A DNA stretch of 64,000 nt from Exiguobacterium sp. s124 (GTDB taxonomy: Bacteria; Bacillota; Bacilli; Exiguobacteriales; Exiguobacteriaceae), in assembly GCF_018617485.1 (NCBI RefSeq), contig NZ_JACSKH010000003.1, forward strand, positions 1-64,000. Reading direction: 5' to 3'. Both the position numbers and the translations under genes were made by a program. Under the pieces are notes generated by a model. That model was not told the origin of the DNA. It saw nothing but the letters and a program-made list of their open reading frames with translations, and did not search any database. Positions 27,359 through 36,219 of the stretch are shown here, piece by piece. Numbering within the stretch: the first letter of the stretch is position 1; every line of letters begins with the position of its first letter.

Positions 27359-28171
27359 TCACGATTCTTGTTCAGCGATTCGATCTAACGTACGTTCAAT
27401 CACATCATACGGAAATCCTTTACGCCGAAGCTGCATCTTCATGCGCTGTTTGCGTTCGAATGCATCATACCCGCTGAACTTCCGATTCAACTTTTCAGCC
27501 TGCTTTAGACACGCCGCAATTTCGACATCTTCGTCCTCTTCTTCCCAAAAAGTTTGAATCGCCTCTGAAATAATATCAAAGGTAAACCCCCTTTGCATCA
27601 GGGTTTGTTGAATTCTTTGTTGCACTTCTGTGGCAGAACGACGATTTGTTTCCATTTGTTTCCGTTTTACGAACTTTCCGGCCTTTTCCACGAGTTCTTC
27701 GTGTGTGATGGACGTCAATACCGACTCAACGACGTCGGGTGGAATGCGGAGCTGTTCGAGCTCACGTTTGATTTTGATTGGCCCACTTGGACTAGTGTTG
27801 AATTTGGTTTGGACATAAGCTTTCGCAAATTCCGCATCATTCAAATAACGTTGCTCTTTCAATCGTGTGATGGCATGTTTGATGGCAGTCTCGCTTAACT
27901 CCTTCTTCATCAGATAGTCTTGTACCTCTGAAATCGCACGCATTCGATACGATAAATAATTGACGGCTAACTTATAAGCCTTCTGTGACTCTTCCGCCTC
28001 GAGCACGTCTTGTACAAAATCGTCTTCGAGTTCCATCCCTTTTGTGAGTCCATACTTAATGAACACGTCGACATCGATGGCGAACGCAAACTCTTCTTTC
28101 CCCTCTCGTTCGATGAATACGTTCAATCGGTCTTTATTTTTTTGTTGGGTCGTGAACTTCGCAATTTTCAT
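27359..28171 (-). CDS. recX: recombination regulator RecX
   Basis: 270 residues with tandem three-helix RecX repeats: SYRMRAISEVQDYLMKKELSETAIKHAITRLKEQRYLNDAEFAKAYVQ (residues 73-120) and QRMKMQLRRKGFPYDVIERTLDRI at the end. RecX binds RecA filaments and limits or remodels them. Size matches the Bacillus protein (264). Divergent from yfhF, as in B. subtilis (yfhF-yfhG). Confidence 0.95.
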   Translation of the reverse strand: MKIAKFTTQQKNKDRLNVFIEREGKEEFAFAIDVDVFIKYGLTKGMELEDDFVQDVLEAEESQKAYKLAVNYLSYRMRAISEVQDYLMKKELSETAIKHAITRLKEQRYLNDAEFAKAYVQTKFNTSPSGPIKIKRELEQLRIPPDVVESVLTSITHEELVEKAGKFVKRKQMETNRRSATEVQQRIQQTLMQRGFTFDIISEAIQTFWEEEDEDVEIAACLKQAEKLNRKFSGYDAFERKQRMKMQLRRKGFPYDVIERTLDRIAEQES

Positions 28172-28316
28172 AACGACTCCCCTCCATTCTATGTTTCTAA
28201 CATATCACGTTCAGGAAACGTAAAGGATTTTTGATAAGTTAGAAGAAAGGGTATTCATCTGGATATACTGACTTATACCCATTTTAGAAACAACACATGA
28301 TATCGGAGGGAATTTC

Positions 28317-29225
28317 ATGAAAATCGCAATCACTGGCGGAACCGGACTGATCGGTCAACCGCTCGTCCGTGCATTGGCTGATGCCGGTCATCAAGTCGTC
28401 GTGTTGACACGTCATCCACGCCCCCGCCATCGCGGGGTATCATTCATCGAATGGTTGACACCGAACAGCAAGCCCGAAGAAGAGCTCGAAGGAACGGACG
28501 CGTTCATCCATTTAGCCGGGGCGTCAATCAATGACGGACGCTGGACCCATAAACAGAAACAAGCGATCCTTCAAAGCCGAATCGAAGGGACAAAAGAAGT
28601 CGTCCGCATCATTCAACAGTTAAAACAAAAGCCACAAGTCGTCGTGAGCGGCTCGGCGATCGGCATATACGGTGAAGATCGCTCGATCACCTATTCAGAA
28701 GAAACCCCATTACCGACACGAACCAATTTCCTAGGGAATGTTTGCGTCCTGTGGGAACAGGAGGCTGAACCGATTCGCGATTTAGGAGTTCGTCTTGTGA
28801 CAATGCGCACCGGAGTCGTTTTATCAAATGACGGTGGTGCCTTTCCGTTAATGAAACTCCCCTATCAATTCGGAGTCGGTGGTAAAATCGGATCAGGAGA
28901 GCAGTGGGTCCCATGGATTCATCTAGACGATCTTGTGCGGTTGTTCGTGCATATCATCGAAACGGACACAATCGAAGGTCCTGTAAACGGGACCGCCCCT
29001 ACGCCGGTGACGATGAATGAGTTTGGGAAGACGATTGCGAAAGTGATGCATCGTCCTCACTGGATTCCGGCACCTGCCCCAATGATGAAACTCGCACTCG
29101 GTGAAAAGAGCGTCATCGTCCTAGAAGGTGCGAAAGTCATTCCGACAAAAGCGCTACAACATGGCTTCGATTTCCGATATGACACGTTAGAACCCGCACT
29201 AAAAAACCTATTACAAGATGCTTAA
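28317..29225 (+). CDS. yfhF: SDR-type epimerase YfhF (SDR39U1 family)
   Basis: 302 residues. Rossmann glycine motif GGTGLIGQPLVRAL at the start, HLAGASINDGRWTHKQKQAILQSR, VSGSAIGIYG and the C-terminal DUF1731 domain (APTPVTMNEFGKTIAKVMHRPHWIPAPAPMMKLALGE). A nucleotide-sugar epimerase-like fold; substrate unknown. GGAGGG precedes the ATG. The downstream amidohydrolase starts 13 nt after its stop, so an operon is likely. Confidence 0.92.
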   Translation: MKIAITGGTGLIGQPLVRALADAGHQVVVLTRHPRPRHRGVSFIEWLTPNSKPEEELEGTDAFIHLAGASINDGRWTHKQKQAILQSRIEGTKEVVRIIQQLKQKPQVVVSGSAIGIYGEDRSITYSEETPLPTRTNFLGNVCVLWEQEAEPIRDLGVRLVTMRTGVVLSNDGGAFPLMKLPYQFGVGGKIGSGEQWVPWIHLDDLVRLFVHIIETDTIEGPVNGTAPTPVTMNEFGKTIAKVMHRPHWIPAPAPMMKLALGEKSVIVLEGAKVIPTKALQHGFDFRYDTLEPALKNLLQDA

Positions 29226-29237
29226 GGAGAATGAAAC

Positions 29238-30392
29238 GTGAGTCACTTACTTATTCGAAACGCCCATATTTATCCGATTACCGCCCCCCACTTTTACGGA
29301 GACCTCCGTGTTCGTGATGGCAAGATTGTCGAAATGGCCGAATTACTCGATCCAATGGACAATGAGAACGTCATCGAGGCGGAAGGAAACTTTTTATTCC
29401 CTGGTTTTATTGATGCCCATACCCATCTCGGCTTATATGATGAAGGAACCGGCTCTGTCGGAAACGACGCAAACGAAACGGTCGAAGCAATGACACCTCA
29501 CGCTCGTGCAATTGACGGCGTCTATCCGCTCGACGAAGGGTTTCAAGAAGCACTGATGGCTGGCGTGACGGCTGTTCAGGTCATGCCTGGAAGCATGAAC
29601 GTCATCGGTGGTGTGACAAGTGTCATCAAAACGCACGGTCGCTACATTGACGATATGATTGTCCGCCGTCACGCAGGACTGAAGATGGCGCTCGGTGAAA
29701 ACCCGAAACGCATTCACAGTATGGGGAAAACGGGTGACTTGACGCGGATGGGAATCATGGGCTTGCTCCGCGAGGCGTTTCGCACGGTTGGGTCGACGAA
29801 GACGATTGGTACGTTCGGGAGTCAGATGATTCAACTCGCCCTCGACCGCGAAATGCCAATTCGTGTGCACGCGCACCGCGCTGATGACATCCTATCTGTC
29901 GTACGCTTTGCAAAAGAGTTCAACCTCGACTATCGAATCGAGCATTGTACGGAAGGTCACCTCGTCGCGGAAAAATTACAGGAACTCGGTGTGAAACACG
30001 TCACCGTCGGCCCGACGTTCACGCGAAAGTCGAAGATTGAACTTCAAAATAAGACGTGGGAGACGTATCGCATCCTCCATGAGCACGACATGATCGTCTC
30101 GATTACGACTGACCATCCGTACACGCCGGTCCAATATTTGAACTTGTGCGCTGGACTTGCCGCGCGTGAAGGGCTACCCGTCGACATCGCGTTACGCGGG
30201 ATCACCATCAATCCCGCCGAATCGTTGGGTGTCGCCGACCGAATCGGCTCCCTCGAAGTCGGAAAAGATGCTGATCTCGTGTTGTGGAATCACTTCCCAC
30301 TCGACTACTTAGCGAAGCCGATTATGACGATCGTGAACGGTGAAGTTGTCTATAAAACAGACCGTGCCGAAACGCATCATGAGGTCGAATAA
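29238..30392 (+). CDS. amidohydrolase-family protein
   Basis: 384 residues of the metal-dependent amidohydrolase superfamily (imidazolonepropionase/dihydroorotase-like). Metal ligands visible are HTHLG in FIDAHTHLG, VHAHRADD, RIEHCTEGH and the late Asp in TTDHPYTP, plus the terminal strand GSLEVGKDADLVLWNHFPLDY. The first strand (LIRNAHIYPIT) begins right after the GTG start, which follows AAGGAG. No known pathway gene is adjacent; substrate unassigned. Confidence 0.87.
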   Translation: MSHLLIRNAHIYPITAPHFYGDLRVRDGKIVEMAELLDPMDNENVIEAEGNFLFPGFIDAHTHLGLYDEGTGSVGNDANETVEAMTPHARAIDGVYPLDEGFQEALMAGVTAVQVMPGSMNVIGGVTSVIKTHGRYIDDMIVRRHAGLKMALGENPKRIHSMGKTGDLTRMGIMGLLREAFRTVGSTKTIGTFGSQMIQLALDREMPIRVHAHRADDILSVVRFAKEFNLDYRIEHCTEGHLVAEKLQELGVKHVTVGPTFTRKSKIELQNKTWETYRILHEHDMIVSITTDHPYTPVQYLNLCAGLAAREGLPVDIALRGITINPAESLGVADRIGSLEVGKDADLVLWNHFPLDYLAKPIMTIVNGEVVYKTDRAETHHEVE

Positions 30393-30432
30393 TTTTCATT
30401 ATTTTTCATAAGCGTTTTTACGCATAATTTAC

Positions 30433-30460
30433 TTGCTTTTTTAAAAATACTATATAAAAT
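30433..30460 (+). promoter_or_regulatory. promoter ahead of structured GNAT leader
   Basis: -35 TTGCTT (30433-30438), 16-nt spacer, -10 TAAAAT (30455-30460), giving a start near 30467 and a 5' UTR of about 100 nt. Confidence 0.5.
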
Positions 30461-30466
30461 TATCTT

Positions 30467-30560
30467 GTAACTTCATAAAGCAGCCAAGGCGGTTCGAACA
30501 GCGAAGCCAGAAGTATGCTTTCGTTACGACTATTCTTCAGCGGTCTGAAATAGGAGGAGG
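30467..30560 (+). ncRNA. structured 5' leader of the GNAT gene
   Basis: The leader can form an outer stem AAAGCA (30477-30482) with TGCTTT (30516-30521) enclosing smaller GGC/GCC helices. A second hairpin CTAT-TTCAG-CGGT-CTGAA-ATAG (30530-30553) has a base that touches the ribosome-binding site. No known riboswitch class was recognised. It may be a cis-regulatory element controlling translation. Confidence 0.35.
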
Positions 30561-30569
30561 AATGTAAAG

Positions 30570-31136
30570 GTGCTCAAATTTCGTGAGCTTACCGACTGCG
30601 CGGAGTTGTTCGAACTGATGCAACACCCAGATGTCTTTCCGTATGTCCGTCAAAAGACGGTCCACTTTGACGAGTTTTTATTTAGCACGAAGCAAATCAT
30701 CGAGCTAGAGGAGCAAGGAAATATCATCTCACGTACCATCACGAACGAGTATGGCACCCCGATTGGGACGATCAGCTTGTTCGATGTCGAATCCGGTTAT
30801 GGATTCCTTGGCACGTGGCTTGGCAAGCCGTATCACGGCAAAGGTTATAATCAAGTTGTGAAAGAGGCGTTCTTCTCAGAACTGTTCTTCGAGCTTGACA
30901 TTGAAAGTGTGTTCTTAAAGATTCGTAAATCAAATGAACGTTCGATTGCTGCTGCAGAGAAACTCCCGTACGCGTTTTGCGCGAACGAGATTCGTTCTGA
31001 ACTGCTCGCCGAAATCAACCAAGGTGATGTGGAATATGTTTTATATGAAGTATCCAAGTCGAGCTTCCAGCTTTACTTGCATGCCCTTCACATCCCAGAA
31101 TACGAAGTCCCTTACGAGGCACAACTCGAAGCATGA
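30570..31136 (+). CDS. GNAT-family N-acetyltransferase
   Basis: 188 residues with a RimJ/RimL-like acetyltransferase core: FRELTDCAELFELMQHPDVFPYVR at the start, GTISLFDVESGYGFLGTWLGKPYHGKGYNQVVKEAFFSELF as the acetyl-CoA binding stretch, and ESVFLKIRKSNERSIAAAEKL. The GTG start has GGAGGAGG 9 nt upstream. The last 30 residues (LYLHALHIPEYEVPYEAQLEA) extend beyond the usual domain. Target unknown. It is preceded by a structured leader and ended by an intrinsic terminator. Confidence 0.82.
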   Translation: MLKFRELTDCAELFELMQHPDVFPYVRQKTVHFDEFLFSTKQIIELEEQGNIISRTITNEYGTPIGTISLFDVESGYGFLGTWLGKPYHGKGYNQVVKEAFFSELFFELDIESVFLKIRKSNERSIAAAEKLPYAFCANEIRSELLAEINQGDVEYVLYEVSKSSFQLYLHALHIPEYEVPYEAQLEA

Positions 31137-31165
31137 GCCAATTCTGTCAAAGAATTGGCTTTTTT
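31136..31165 (+). terminator. terminator after GNAT gene
   Basis: AGCCAATTCT-loop-AGAATTGGCT followed by TTTTT. Confidence 0.9.
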
Positions 31166-31198
31166 GTGGCGTTTTTGTGTGGATTTGATGGAGGTAAC

Positions 31199-31227
31199 TT
31201 GTCTGAGCTGAATAAATCTGTTCTAAT
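31199..31227 (+). promoter_or_regulatory. promoter of the two-component operon
   Basis: -35 TTGTCT (31199-31204), 17-nt spacer, -10 TCTAAT (31222-31227). Confidence 0.55.
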
Positions 31228-31304
31228 TCGAAGAGATAGGTATGATAAAGGTATGAGGGATTCATCACAACTCTCGTTAACCGTTTCGTAAAGGAGAATG
31301 GCAT

Positions 31305-31994
31305 ATGTCAGAATCAATGTTTCGTATCCTCGTAACTGATGACGAAGAACAAATGCGAGATTTACTTGTATCAAATTTAGAAAAAGAAGGGTATGAGACG
31401 GTCACCGCCTCAAACGGTCTTGAAGCGATCGCACGCTTAAAAGAAGAGACGTTCCATCTCGTCTTACTCGACGTCATGATGCCCGAACTTGATGGATTGA
31501 CGGCCTGCATGCGCATCCGGGAGTTTTCGAACGTTCCCATCATTCTATTGACAGCACGCTCGGAAGAACTCGACCGCATCCACGGTTTAAAAATCGGGGC
31601 AGACGACTATATCACAAAACCGTTTAGCCCACGCGAGCTACTCGCTCGCATCGAAGCGACGTTACGTCGTACACACAGCTTTTCAAAAGAACAAGATGCG
31701 ACGTTTGACGTCGGGATTCTCTCCATCGATATCGAAGGTCGCGCCGTCAGCGTGAAAGGGAAAACGATCAACTTGACTCGAAAAGAGTTTGATTTACTCT
31801 ACCTGTTTATCACAAACGACGAAAAAGTGTTCTCCCGTGAACAGCTACTCGATCAAATTTGGGGAACCGAATACCACGGCAATCTCCGCACAGTCGATAC
31901 GCATATCAAGACGCTACGCCTAAAACTCGGTGAGGCTGGAGGTTACATTCAAACAGTATGGGGCATCGGATATAAATTCGAGGCAAACGTATGA
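31305..31994 (+). CDS. OmpR-family response regulator
   Basis: 229 residues. Receiver domain with acidic pocket DDEE (residues 12-15), phosphoacceptor D56 in LVLLDVMMPELDG and Lys in YITKPFSP (about 105), then an OmpR-type winged helix (residues 130-225, LTRKEFDLLYLFITNDEKVFSREQLLDQIWG, VDTHIKTLRLKLG). ATG follows AAGGAG. Its stop overlaps the kinase start by 4 nt. The signal and regulon are unknown; it is not clearly ResD, PhoP or WalR from sequence alone. Confidence 0.93.
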   Translation: MSESMFRILVTDDEEQMRDLLVSNLEKEGYETVTASNGLEAIARLKEETFHLVLLDVMMPELDGLTACMRIREFSNVPIILLTARSEELDRIHGLKIGADDYITKPFSPRELLARIEATLRRTHSFSKEQDATFDVGILSIDIEGRAVSVKGKTINLTRKEFDLLYLFITNDEKVFSREQLLDQIWGTEYHGNLRTVDTHIKTLRLKLGEAGGYIQTVWGIGYKFEANV

Positions 31995-33382
31995 AGCGAT
32001 ACACGATCCGGAAGCGGATTTGGATTACCATCTGGACAGCCAGCCTCTTCTCAGCGTTCGTGTTTCTGATCATGACGTTCTATTTGTACGACAAATTTTA
32101 TATTCAAACGCAAGAAGAACTGCTCATCAATCGCGGAGAGAAACTCGTCACGATTTATAAGGCCGACGGTTTCTCTGACGCGTTCGCCGACAGCATGACA
32201 TATACGAACGAACTGACCGAAACGAAAGTGTTTCTCTCCTCGGTTCGAGAGGATACACTCGGCTCCGGTAAGACGTTTCTACGGCAACAAGATCTCGAAC
32301 GCCTCCAGGACGGGTATGCGATTTCTGTCACGCGAAAGCACCCGACCGAGGACGTCGACATTTTGATGACCGCTTTCCCACTCATACGAGACGGGGAGCT
32401 CGATAATGCGCTGATCCTCTACATGGAACTCAGTAAAATCAGTGAGCCATTCCAACCGATTCGGCTCATGATCACGTTTTTACTCGTCCTCATGATTGTG
32501 AACTTGCTCATTTTCGGTAAACAGATTATCGATACGATCATCCAACCGCTCATTCAGATGAAACGCGCCTCTCAAGTGTATGCACAAGGTGATTTTTCAC
32601 ACCGCATCCCGATTGTGTACGATGATGAGATCGGTGAGTTGGCAGATACGCTCAACTCGATGGCGGAATCGCTCGGACTCGTCGAAGAACAGCGAAAAGA
32701 ATTTCTCGCTAACGTCAGTCACGAACTCCGTACCCCACTCTCCTACATTCGCGGGTACACCGAGATGCTTCAAGATGATACCTTGGATGAAAAAACACGG
32801 GCCCAATATTATGACATTATCGAAAACGAGACGAACCGACTTCAGCGCCTTGTCACGGACTTACTCGACCTCGCACAGTTAGAGCGCGATTCCTATCCGA
32901 TGACAAAAGAACCTGTCGTTTATTCACAAGTGCTCGAAGACGTCCTCTATCGTCTCGAACCGATTGCTCGGGCAAAAGGTGTGACAATCGAATCCGATTT
33001 AGACTTTGATTTGATTATTCTGGGTGACCATGACCGACTCGAACAAGTCATCGGTAACCTTCTCGATAATGCCCTCCGCTACACAGAGGCGGGCAAGACG
33101 ATTTATGTGAAGACGTTTGCCGAAACGGACTATGCGATCACGGAAATACGCGATGAAGGTCGGGGCATTCCGAAAGAAGATCTAGACAAATTGACGGAGC
33201 GTTTCTATCGCGTCAATAAATCACGAACACGACAAGATGGTGGGACCGGTCTCGGTTTGGCCATTGCGAAGCATATCATCGAACGACATGAAGGATCGCT
33301 TCACTTTAGTTCAGAAGTAGGTAAAGGGACGACTGTCACGGTCGGCTTGCCACTTCTGCCTGAAGATGATTTCGATATGTAA
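31991..33382 (+). CDS. HAMP sensor histidine kinase
   Basis: 463 residues. Helix 1 (about 12-33), an extracellular sensor region of about 120 residues, helix 2 (about 157-178), HAMP domain (about 180-230), phosphoacceptor H244 in FLANVSHELRTPLSYIRGY, N-box VIGNLLDNALRYT and G-boxes DEGRGIPKED and GTGLGLAIAKHIIERHEG. Cognate partner of the upstream response regulator through an ATGA overlap. The sensed stimulus is unknown. Confidence 0.93.
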   Translation: MKRYTIRKRIWITIWTASLFSAFVFLIMTFYLYDKFYIQTQEELLINRGEKLVTIYKADGFSDAFADSMTYTNELTETKVFLSSVREDTLGSGKTFLRQQDLERLQDGYAISVTRKHPTEDVDILMTAFPLIRDGELDNALILYMELSKISEPFQPIRLMITFLLVLMIVNLLIFGKQIIDTIIQPLIQMKRASQVYAQGDFSHRIPIVYDDEIGELADTLNSMAESLGLVEEQRKEFLANVSHELRTPLSYIRGYTEMLQDDTLDEKTRAQYYDIIENETNRLQRLVTDLLDLAQLERDSYPMTKEPVVYSQVLEDVLYRLEPIARAKGVTIESDLDFDLIILGDHDRLEQVIGNLLDNALRYTEAGKTIYVKTFAETDYAITEIRDEGRGIPKEDLDKLTERFYRVNKSRTRQDGGTGLGLAIAKHIIERHEGSLHFSSEVGKGTTVTVGLPLLPEDDFDM

Positions 33383-33383
33383 A

Positions 33384-33409
33384 AAAGGCAGCCTCGATGG
33401 GCTGCCTTT
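33384..33409. terminator. bidirectional terminator
   Basis: AAAGGCAGCC / GGCTGCCTTT between the kinase gene and the convergent small membrane protein gene. Confidence 0.85.
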
Positions 33410-33695
33410 AAATGTCTTTCCCTTTATATTGATTGACCGACTCTTGTTCGAGCCGCTCTCGTTCGGCATGAGTCTGCGGGTAACCGTTCGCCTGCCATTC
33501 GGCTCGATGACTCGAATCGAGTTGCGTGAGACCTTGCTCCGCTTCATCCTGATTCGCATCTACGCTCTCCCGCTCGTCCATCTTCTGCCACGTGTCTTCT
33601 TCATCACGTTGCGAAAGCAGTGCCACCACTTTTGGTGCAACGAGCGCAGCACCAGCAACACCAAGTACAATCCCCATCAATACTTTACGATCCAT
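33408..33695 (-). CDS. small single-span membrane protein, unknown
   Basis: 95 residues. One N-terminal transmembrane segment (about residues 5-27, VLMGIVLGVAGAALVAPKVVALL) is followed by a highly charged, Gln/Glu-rich hydrophilic tail (about 68 residues). The start resembles YtxH-type stress proteins but the family cannot be assigned. GGAGGGG precedes ATG. Divergent from the small acidic protein gene at 33814. Confidence 0.65.
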   Translation of the reverse strand: MDRKVLMGIVLGVAGAALVAPKVVALLSQRDEEDTWQKMDERESVDANQDEAEQGLTQLDSSHRAEWQANGYPQTHAERERLEQESVNQYKGKDI

Positions 33696-33756
33696 CCTGT
33701 CCCCTCCTTCACTATGAAGTCTTCATTCCACCATTTCATCATCTTAAAACCCAAAC

Positions 33757-33770
33757 CGAAAACGTTTACA
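33757..33770. promoter_or_regulatory. candidate cre-like site
   Basis: CGAAAACGTTTACA matches the CcpA cre consensus at all fixed positions but the first. It lies between two divergent small genes. Function untested. Confidence 0.3.
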
Positions 33771-33813
33771 ACATTTCAAGGAGTGGAATCCTTAGGGGGA
33801 AGGAGGCGATTGG

Positions 33814-34020
33814 ATGGAAAAGAAACGACCTACCTCGAAGCGTCCGTTCGATAATCCGGACGCTGTCGATACGGACAAAGAGAGTATTTTCGATGAGGAC
33901 GGCATGCAAACCGTCGACCCGATTCCCGTCGAAGAGTTGAATGAACGGATGAAGGACGAGAAGAACAAACGTCACTCCAAAGATGATTCGGTGAGTGAAA
34001 AGAAATATAAAGACAAATAA
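33814..34020 (+). CDS. small hydrophilic protein, unknown
   Basis: 68 residues, almost entirely charged or polar (RPTSKRPFDNPDAVDTDKES..., ending KKYKDK), probably intrinsically disordered. A strong ribosome-binding site (AAGGAGG) and a terminator directly after the stop codon support it as a real gene. No family recognised. Confidence 0.65.
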   Translation: MEKKRPTSKRPFDNPDAVDTDKESIFDEDGMQTVDPIPVEELNERMKDEKNKRHSKDDSVSEKKYKDK

Positions 34021-34053
34021 ACAAGCTGCGGACGAATCGTCCGCAGCTTGTTT
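34019..34053. terminator. bidirectional terminator
   Basis: ACAAGCTGCGGACG / CGTCCGCAGCTTGT with a 3-nt loop, between convergent genes. Confidence 0.9.
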
Positions 34054-34459
34054 ACGTTAAGTCCTTCGGTGAAAATCCGTAAGGTAGCATTTCTTCTTTT
34101 GTCATCACTTTTGTGTCACCGTTCAAGTTTGCGAGAATTAAGGTGAAATCCTCTCCCGCGAATTCGGCGATGACTTGACGGCAAGCCCCGCATGGTGAAA
34201 TCGGACCTTCCGTGTCTCCGACAACCACAACTGTTTCAATCGAGTCGCTACCTTCCGAGACTGCTTTGAAAATGGCTGTTCGTTCAGCACACATCGATAG
34301 TCCGTACGAAGCATTCTCTACGTTACAGCCTGTGATTTCTTTACCCGATGCATCGATGACAACGGCACCGACGTTAAATTTAGAATACGGTGTATAGGCG
34401 CGTTTGCGCGCTTCAATGGCTTTATGCACGAGTTCTTGTACGCGTTCTTGTGAAATCAT
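34052..34459 (-). CDS. cdd: cytidine deaminase
   Basis: 135 residues. It deaminates cytidine and deoxycytidine to uridine forms for pyrimidine salvage. Tetrameric-type zinc site: C57 and catalytic E59 in MCAERTAIF, C90 and C93 in PCGACRQV, the B. subtilis pattern shifted by four. ATG 34459 has GGAGG 8 nt upstream; the longer frame upstream lacks a site. Apparently monocistronic. Confidence 0.95.
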   Translation of the reverse strand: MISQERVQELVHKAIEARKRAYTPYSKFNVGAVVIDASGKEITGCNVENASYGLSMCAERTAIFKAVSEGSDSIETVVVVGDTEGPISPCGACRQVIAEFAGEDFTLILANLNGDTKVMTKEEMLPYGFSPKDLT

Positions 34460-34551
34460 TGGATGTTCCTCCACTTCTATATTTGAGAAGAAGTCTGACA
34501 TCTGAACTATAACGTGAAAACGCTTACTTGACAAGCCTTTTCACGGACTCG

Positions 34552-35928
34552 TCAATATTTTTTCTTTTTCTTTTTCTCGAACACGACGACCGATTCGACG
34601 TGAGACGTCTGTGGGAACATATCATACGGTTGAACATAATTGACCTTGTATCCCGCTTTCATCAACTGATCGGCATCTCGCGCGAGCGTCTGTGGGTTAC
34701 ATGACACGTAAACGATTCGTTTCGTCTTCGACGAGATAATCGAGTTGATCAATTGATGATCCATACCCGTACGCGGCGGATCGACGACAACGACGTCAGG
34801 AATCCAGCCATCTTTCACCCAACGTGGGATCCAATGCTCGGCACGTCCTTCGACGTATGTGACATGGTTATAGCCATTTTCACGCATATGATCATTCGCA
34901 TCTTCAACCGCTTCTGGGACGACTTCCATTCCGCGAATTTCTTTCGCGTATGGCGCCAACCAAAGACCAATTGAACCGACACCTGCATAGGCGTCGATGA
35001 CACGTTCTTCACCCGTAAGCCCTGCAGCTTCAACGACTTCACGATACATCTTTTCTGTTTGTGCCGGATTTAACTGGAAGAATGCGCGTGGTGACAGATG
35101 GTAATGAACGTCATCGAGTTGTTCATCCATTTTCTCTTGACCTGCGATATGGACCGTCCGATATCCGAAAATCACACCTGAGCGATTTGCGTTGATGTTG
35201 ATATGGAATGAGACGACGTTTGGCAATGCCATGATCCGATCACTTAATTCATCTAAATCCGGCACATCCTCGTGTCCGACGACCAACACGACTTGTACGT
35301 CATTCGTTTTGTAACCTGAACGCACGACGACCGTCCGAGCATAACCCGTGTCACGGCGTGCATCGTAGACGGGGATGTCGAGTTCGTTTAAAATACGGAC
35401 AATCGCATTGTTGATGTTCGTCGTGTCACGTTGTTGGACCATACAGTGCTCGATTGGCACGAGATGGTTCGAGTTCGGTTTGTAAAGTCCAGATACGATC
35501 TCCCCACGGCGTGTGCCGAGCGGGAATTGTGATTTATTGCGATAGTACCACGGGTCATCCATGCCGATTGTCGGACGGATATCCGATTTCTCCACGTTCA
35601 GTTTTGTCTTTTGACGGAAGGCGTTTCGAACAATTTCTTCCTTATACTCCATCTGTAGACGTGAACTCATATGTTGGATTTGACACCCACCACACTCGTC
35701 GTAAATCGGACAAGGTGCTTTGACGCGGTCCTTTGAGTCGTTATCACGCTTGACGACGCGTGCCTCCGCATAGTTTTTCTCGACACGTGTGATTTCGACT
35801 TTTGCTCGTTCTCCCGGCAATAAGTTTGGAATGAAGATGACCATGCGATTGATCGTCGCGATGCCCTCTCCATTTATGCCAAGTCGTTCGACTGTGACAT
35901 CTTTAAAATCTCCTGTAATTAATTTCAA
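34552..35928 (-). CDS. rlmCD: 23S rRNA (uracil-C5)-methyltransferase RlmCD
   Basis: 458 residues of the RumA/TrmA family. N-terminal TRAM domain (about residues 1-62), [4Fe-4S] cysteines in CPIYDECGGCQIQH (C73 region) with a later Cys in HLVPIEHCMV, SAM motif VIDAYAGVGSIGLWLA, and catalytic Cys in VYVSCNPQTLARD. In Bacillus the single enzyme methylates both U747 and U1939. The TTG start follows AAAGGATG and overlaps the upstream stop (TTGA). The C-terminus ends with a run of lysines. Confidence 0.93.
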   Translation of the reverse strand: MKLITGDFKDVTVERLGINGEGIATINRMVIFIPNLLPGERAKVEITRVEKNYAEARVVKRDNDSKDRVKAPCPIYDECGGCQIQHMSSRLQMEYKEEIVRNAFRQKTKLNVEKSDIRPTIGMDDPWYYRNKSQFPLGTRRGEIVSGLYKPNSNHLVPIEHCMVQQRDTTNINNAIVRILNELDIPVYDARRDTGYARTVVVRSGYKTNDVQVVLVVGHEDVPDLDELSDRIMALPNVVSFHININANRSGVIFGYRTVHIAGQEKMDEQLDDVHYHLSPRAFFQLNPAQTEKMYREVVEAAGLTGEERVIDAYAGVGSIGLWLAPYAKEIRGMEVVPEAVEDANDHMRENGYNHVTYVEGRAEHWIPRWVKDGWIPDVVVVDPPRTGMDHQLINSIISSKTKRIVYVSCNPQTLARDADQLMKAGYKVNYVQPYDMFPQTSHVESVVVFEKKKKKKY

Positions 35929-36134
35929 TCTGATTCATCCTTTCGAGACGATTGTTCTAGGTCTTTGGCGTAACGCACAACTTTGGCGCGCAACGAATCA
36001 ATGTCGGCTAACAGGCGATGTAAATCTTCAGGTGTCGTATGCTCGTCTAGCGTATTGACTGATAGACATAGCAATTCCGTTCTCGATTTTAGGACGTTCA
36101 TCTTTCCGGCGGTATCTGTACGTGATTTACCCAT
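35925..36134 (-). CDS. small helical protein coupled to rlmCD
   Basis: 69 residues, mostly helical (NVLKSRTELLCLSVNTLDEHTTPEDLHRLLADIDSLRAKVVRYAKDLEQS). Its stop overlaps the rlmCD start by 4 nt, so the two are translated together. Small proteins in this position (annotated SE1561 family in other firmicutes) are the likely relatives; that name is given from memory and is tentative. Function unknown. Confidence 0.65.
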   Translation of the reverse strand: MGKSRTDTAGKMNVLKSRTELLCLSVNTLDEHTTPEDLHRLLADIDSLRAKVVRYAKDLEQSSRKDESD

Positions 36135-36219
36135 CTTGTAATCGCTCCTTTGGTTCGTGACAAAGAGTTGCTATTATAGCATACTATTTCGTGTAACTTG
36201 ATGAAAAGGTGGAATCCAC

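Noticed and set aside
27123-27557. 144-codon plus-strand frame over lctP/recX
   Set aside because: Antisense to two well-supported genes and without recognisable domain or ribosome-binding site.
31199-31291. 30-codon frame with TTG start, GGAGG upstream and stop overlapping the response regulator's ribosome-binding site
   Set aside because: Its start codon is the -35 element of a good promoter (TTGTCT-N17-TCTAAT), so the region would not be transcribed as a leader.
33366-33854. 162-codon plus-strand frame
   Set aside because: It runs through the terminator and antisense to the small membrane protein gene, with no ribosome-binding site.
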